Below, in pieces: positions 51,971 through 55,508 of a DNA stretch of 55,508 nt (positions are counted from its first letter, which is position 1; every line of letters begins with the position of its first letter). Below the pieces are notes generated by a model. That model worked only from the letters and a program-made list of their open reading frames with translations, ran no database searches and was not told where the DNA came from. The stretch comes from Chytriomyces cf. hyalinus JEL632 (lineage: Eukaryota > Chytridiomycota > Chytridiomycetes > Chytridiales > Chytriomycetaceae), in the NCBI GenBank assembly GCA_025435555.1, contig JAIWWG010000147.1, positions 1-55,508 of the forward strand, written 5' to 3'. A program made the position numbers and the translations under genes.

Positions 51971-53510
51971 ATGGTCAACACGGATCCGGACACCGACTTT
52001 ACACCCTACGCTTCCATCACAAAGAAGGAGCTGCACAAGATCGTCATCGCCTCCTGCGTGGGCACGCTCATTGAGTGGTATGACTTCTTCGTCTTTGGAT
52101 CCATGGCAAGCACCACCGCTTCGCTGTTCTACAAGACCGGGACTCCCACCGGTGATATCATTGCTTGGCTGGCTGCGAACGCCGTTGGCTTCATTTTCAG
52201 ACCCTTCGGAGCCTTGGTGTTCGGATACATTGGTAAACACGATCTTTCTCGTTCTCTTGCTCCAAACTGTGTTTTTCTGAATCATGATACTCTCAAAAAC
52301 AGGCGACAAGGTGGGCCGCAAATACACGTTCGCTCTGACGCTCGTGACAATGGGTGTGTGCACGGTGCTGTGCGGGTGTCTGCCCACATACGACAACATT
52401 GGTCCAGCTGCCGGTGTGATTCTCATTATCCTGCGTATCATTCAAGGTCTCGCCATTGGTGGAGAGTATGGTGGCGCTGCGAGTTACATTGCGGAACATT
52501 GTCCTCACAAGGAGCGAGGTTTCTGGACCAGTTTTTTGCAGAGCACGGCCACAGGCGGTCTCATTCTTGCACTTGCTATCATTCTCATTTTCCGTGTCTC
52601 GTTGGGAGAGGCTCGATGGGCTCAGTATGGATGGCGGTTCCCCTTCCTCATTTCCATCTTCATGATTGCCGTTTCGCTGTACATCCGTCTCAAGATGAAG
52701 GAGTCGCCACTTTTCGCCGAAGCAAGACTGAAGGGAAAAGTCGCCAAGAACCCGCTCGTTGAATCTTTCCTGAGACCTTACAACTTGTACTACGTCATCT
52801 TGGCTCTGTTTGGTGCTACAATGGGTCAAGGCTGCGTTTGGTACACAGCTCAGTTTTATGCATTGACCTTCATTCAAACTACCCTCAAGACACCGCTGAT
52901 TACGTCGTACCTGGTCGTCATGATTGCATGCATTCTCGCACTTCCATTCTTTACGCTTGTGGGTTGGTTGTCCGACAGATACGGCCGCAAACCATTCTTG
53001 TTGGTTGGAATCACTGCGGGAGCTGTGTTCTTTTACCCAATGTACATGGGTCTCTACTACTTCCGTCCATACGAAAACAACAAGGCCACTGAAGCATTCC
53101 GTGACGAGTACAGCCCTGCTATGCTTGGATTCATTGTCTGGATGATGATCATCTTTGTCACGATGGCATATGGTCCCATTGCCGCTTTCTTGGTGGAACT
53201 GTTCCCAACTTCCATCCGATACACGTCCATGTCGCTGCCGTACCACATTGGAAACGGAATCTTTGGAGGTCTTGTTCCAGTATTGGGTGTCACTGTTGCA
53301 ACTGCGACCGGGAACCGATACGGTGGACTGTTTTTCCCGATCGTTTGTGCCGGGATCACTTCCATTGTTTGCCTGGCTCTTGTGCCAGAGACGATGGGAC
53401 GTGATATTGAAAACATGGAAAAGGCTGGTGCCAACACTCTGGACAAGGAAGAGGCTGCAAACCGGAAGACACTTGCTGCCGCGCCGGGACATTTCGTCAC
53501 AAGTGCTTGA
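51971..53510 (+). CDS. MHS-family metabolite:H+ symporter, 489 aa
   Basis: Exons 51971-52232 and 52303-53510 join in phase 1 to 489 residues with about 12 membrane segments. Family landmarks are I-E-W-Y-D-F-F-V-F-G in TM1, G-D-K-V-G-R-K in loop 2-3, and I-L-R-I-I-Q-G-L-A-I-G-G-E-Y-G-G-A in TM4. Y-I-A-E-H-C-P-H-K-E-R-G-F-W and the second-half repeat W-L-S-D-R-Y-G-R-K-P also fit. This is the pattern of the metabolite:H+ symporter group (bacterial ProP, KgtP, ShiA), which takes up osmolytes, dicarboxylates or aromatic acids with protons. The substrate is not inferable. The single intron falls between the G and D of the G-D-K-V-G-R-K motif. Such transporters are mainly bacterial, so transfer in the past is possible. 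Confidence 0.92.
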
Positions 53511-53944
53511 GCTTAATTTATATGATTGTTGTGTATCAATATGAATGCTGTCTCTTCTTTTGAATACGCTTTTTTTACTTACCAAAAAGTATCAATATGC
53601 CACAATACTTTGGTTCGACAGAAAAGGAAAAACAGGCGATGTCGGCAATGGTCATAGCTACCTCGACAGTGAAATAAACACACGCGCGGGAAAGAGGATT
53701 AGCCTCACGCAGAATCAAACTTTACCGAAGATTGAACCTGGGTTCGTCCACGCGTGATGATATCAGGAAACACAATGAAAGAGTTTTTCTCGAGGCATTG
53801 ACAGCTGATGCAAGTTCTTATGCTGCCAATGGCTCTGTTGTCGCTGGCAGAATAAGTGACAATTTGTTGATCATATTCTGCGAGGATGCTGGTCCTTTTT
53901 TGTCATTAGGTTCATGTTTATTGGATTTCATTTAGTTGGGGCTA
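53511..53944 (+). other. intergenic stretch, no gene called
   Basis: This is the 3' flank of the MHS transporter gene. Two short plus-strand frames (53545-53757 and 53732-53935) overlap here without domain or splice support. Confidence 0.45.
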
Positions 53945-54502
53945 TTAAGCATTGCAAGTTCCCCTCTTTAACCCAGCCGCGTTTCCACGGCAGTGGCCGC
54001 TTGCACACTGGGAATCGGTCCAGCATGAAACACCGTTCGGCACGAGCTTGCAGTAGTCGTATCCAGCATACATTGTAACGCCAGCAGCACCGTCTGGCTT
54101 GTTGCGGCAACATCCCTTGTTGCCCGTAGCACCCCAATATGCGCAGATGGAGGAGTAGCAGTCAAAGTAATCGCCACACGCGGCACCCGGTTCAGATTGC
54201 AGGACTTTGTATCCGCAGACAGCACCGTTGGCACTCGTTGGCCCGAATCCCCAGTAGCGGCCATCCTTGAGCCAGCATATGCCACTTCCCCATGTAAAGT
54301 AGGTGCATTCGTTGGATTCCAAGCATTTGCGGCCACACTGTTCGGCTGGAACATTGTAGTGGGCATAGTCACCGCCGTTAAAGTCGCAGTTGGGGGCCCA
54401 TTGGATCTTGCCGTTGCCGTCGCCGGCGTTCCAGTAAAAGTCTTGGGCCAAAGTGGAGGAGACGAGCGTGACTGAGACGAGGAGAGCTTTGGTGAGTTGC
54501 AT
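53945..54502 (-). CDS. secreted Cys-rich protein with PAN/Apple-like domain, 185 aa
   Basis: Single exon. A cleavable signal peptide (Q-L-T-K-A-L-L-V-S-V-T-L-V-S-S-T-L-A) precedes a PAN/Apple-like module: N-V-P-A-E-Q-C-G-R-K-C-L-E, then C-T-Y-F-T-W, C-W-L-K-D-G and C-G-Y. Two short disulfide-rich segments follow, C-G-D-Y-F-D-C-Y-S-S-I-C and C-W-T-D-S-Q-C-A-S-G-H-C-R-G-N, which resemble small extracellular Cys-knot repeats. PAN modules bind proteins or carbohydrates, so a wall or host-surface binding role is plausible but is inference. A TATAAAA on the minus strand lies 46 bp upstream. Confidence 0.78.
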   Translation of the reverse strand: MQLTKALLVSVTLVSSTLAQDFYWNAGDGNGKIQWAPNCDFNGGDYAHYNVPAEQCGRKCLESNECTYFTWGSGICWLKDGRYWGFGPTSANGAVCGYKVLQSEPGAACGDYFDCYSSICAYWGATGNKGCCRNKPDGAAGVTMYAGYDYCKLVPNGVSCWTDSQCASGHCRGNAAGLKRGTCNA

Positions 54503-55053
54503 GATTGTTTTTTGGTGGTTGCAGTTGTTGTTCTTTCCTCATGCGGGTTTTATACCTTTCAGGCTGGATTTCAAGCGTTGCTAGCAGACGCGACGCAAAT
54601 TGATTGGAGATTTCCTTGAGAATTTTTCCCTTGAGCGAATCTCCAAAACGAGGTAGCCACGCCATCTCAAGCGGAGTGCGCGATTCCCAGGCCAGCCCCA
54701 TTATACGAGGCTGGCTTGGTGTTTAATCATTTCCAGAGGCCAAACAATGTGAGTGAGGCCAATGGATGTGCTTGGAATGAATGCTGTGGAATGTCGTGGA
54801 ATAACACTCACTGCAAACTGCTGCTGCTGTGCATGTATTGTATGGTTGTTGAGGCTGGCTGGCTGGCCGAAAAAAAAATTATCCGGACTTCTCAATTCAG
54901 ATTTATGTGAATGTTTGGACCTCCAATTTGATGACCAGCACCGATTTTTATTGCGAGATAACGCGACAGGGACCACGACGCGCATGCTCAGGGAGACACG
55001 GTGCGAGGATATGCGAAGGGATGGAATGAGGGGTAAGGGTGAGTTGAGAGTGA
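54503..55053 (+). other. intergenic stretch, no gene seen
   Basis: This is the divergent region between the PAN-like gene and the GH55-like gene. Frames are short. An upstream exon of the GH55-like gene may lie here but was not identified. Confidence 0.4.
54548..54554 (-). promoter_or_regulatory. TATA box of the PAN-like gene
   Basis: TATAAAA on the minus strand, 46 bp before the start codon at 54502. Confidence 0.5.
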
Positions 55054-55508
55054 CGCCGTCAGACAGAAGCACAGCTTCTTGGTTGCGCGTATATTCCGCC
55101 ACTGCAAATTGGGAACAAGCCGGCCCGCGCTTTTCCGTTCTCGGATATCGTTCGAGGCTGGCGTATCACTGATGATACAGCCGCCATCAACAAAGCTATC
55201 ACGGAGGGAAAACGCTGCGGTCTCGGTTGCGACTCCACCACGGCCACACCAGCAATCATTTACTTTCCACCTCGCACGTACCTCGTGTCTGCTCCCCTCA
55301 TCCAGTACTACTACACCTTCATGATTGGAGACGCCAACCAACTTCCCACCATTAAGGCTGCTGCCAACTTTGTCATGACATACCCATGGTTCACTTACGT
55401 TATTGACGCGGACCCATACGGCCCTGGCGGTGTCAACTGGTTTGTGAACCAAAACAACTTCTTCAGGCAGATTCGCAACTTTAAAATCGACCTGACTGGA
55501 CTTCCTGC
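55054..55508 (+). CDS. GH55-like exo-beta-1,3-glucanase, N-terminal part, runs off the window
   Basis: A frame open to the window edge reads I-T-D-D-T-A-A-I-N-K-A-I, R-C-G-L-G-C-D-S-T-T, P-A-I-I-Y-F-P-P-R-T-Y-L-V-S, then Y-Y-Y-T-F-M-I-G-D. These are the opening strands of the pectate-lyase-type beta helix of GH55 beta-1,3-glucanases (D-D-T-A-A-I-N and Y-F-P-x-G-T-Y-L-V-S are hallmarks). The enzyme hydrolyses beta-1,3-glucan from the non-reducing end, usually secreted. No ATG is in this frame after the stop near 55053, so the start and signal peptide must come from an upstream exon. Alternatively this copy lacks its 5' end; the usual K-D-Y-G-A-x-G-D-G before D-D-T is altered here (F-S-D-I-V-R-G-W-R). 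Confidence 0.78.

Noticed and set aside
53545-53935. Two overlapping short plus-strand frames after the MHS transporter
   Set aside because: They have no domains, no convincing start context and no splice partners. They are most likely 3' flank.

Overview
The window looks like nuclear DNA of a zoosporic (chytrid-type) fungus. The evidence is short GT-AG introns of about 50-85 nt, mostly intergenic spacing of a few hundred bases, a eukaryotic tRNA-Ala, a mitochondrial processing peptidase, secreted enzymes (tyrosinase-like, GH55-like), Crinkler-type proteins, plant-like LRR repeats and a PINCH-type five-LIM protein. The last is part of the integrin adhesome, which most fungi have lost. Assignment to Chytridiomycota is inference; I cannot name a species.

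Layout. 0-4.5 kb: a tRNA-Ala and three members of an unrecognised small-protein family; a fourth member lies at 12.4 kb. 4.9-9.2 kb: a P-type ATPase remnant, small unknown genes, and a divergent pair of unknown proteins. 9.08-11.88 kb: a complete PIF/Harbinger-like DNA transposon (transposase plus Myb-like gene, 27-bp inverted repeats, 3-bp CAG duplication). It sits inside the last codons of the membrane-protein gene that starts at 7888. 13.2-19.4 kb: mitochondrial processing peptidase alpha, a BTB-TLD protein and a secreted tyrosinase. 19.47-23.92 kb: a young Ty1/copia element (192-bp LTRs differing at one base, CTTTC duplication) on the minus strand, with one in-frame stop in pol. 24.8-31.3 kb: a nine-exon ZFC3H1/Red1-like nuclear RNA-surveillance gene, divergent from a MYND protein gene with only 42 bp between start codons.

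32.8-43.8 kb: a tandem family of unknown small proteins (copies A, B, C/D, E). It arose by duplication of an A-B pair. The third gene is split into a 5' half (C) and a 3' half (D) by about 5.5 kb of foreign sequence. That sequence holds a truncated Crinkler nuclease, an SGNH/PC-esterase-like gene, a glycoside hydrolase remnant and an intact Crinkler NTPase-nuclease gene.

44.0-55.5 kb: a 14-TM drug:H+ antiporter, an LRR protein, the PINCH homologue (broken by what looks like a one-base deletion in LIM3), a divergent SSX2IP/ADIP-like coiled-coil gene, an MHS-family metabolite:H+ symporter of bacterial type, a secreted PAN-like Cys-rich protein, and the start of a GH55-like beta-1,3-glucanase that runs off the end.

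Most exon joins were worked out by hand from frame, GT-AG sites and total length divisible by three. Where a join is uncertain the entry says so.
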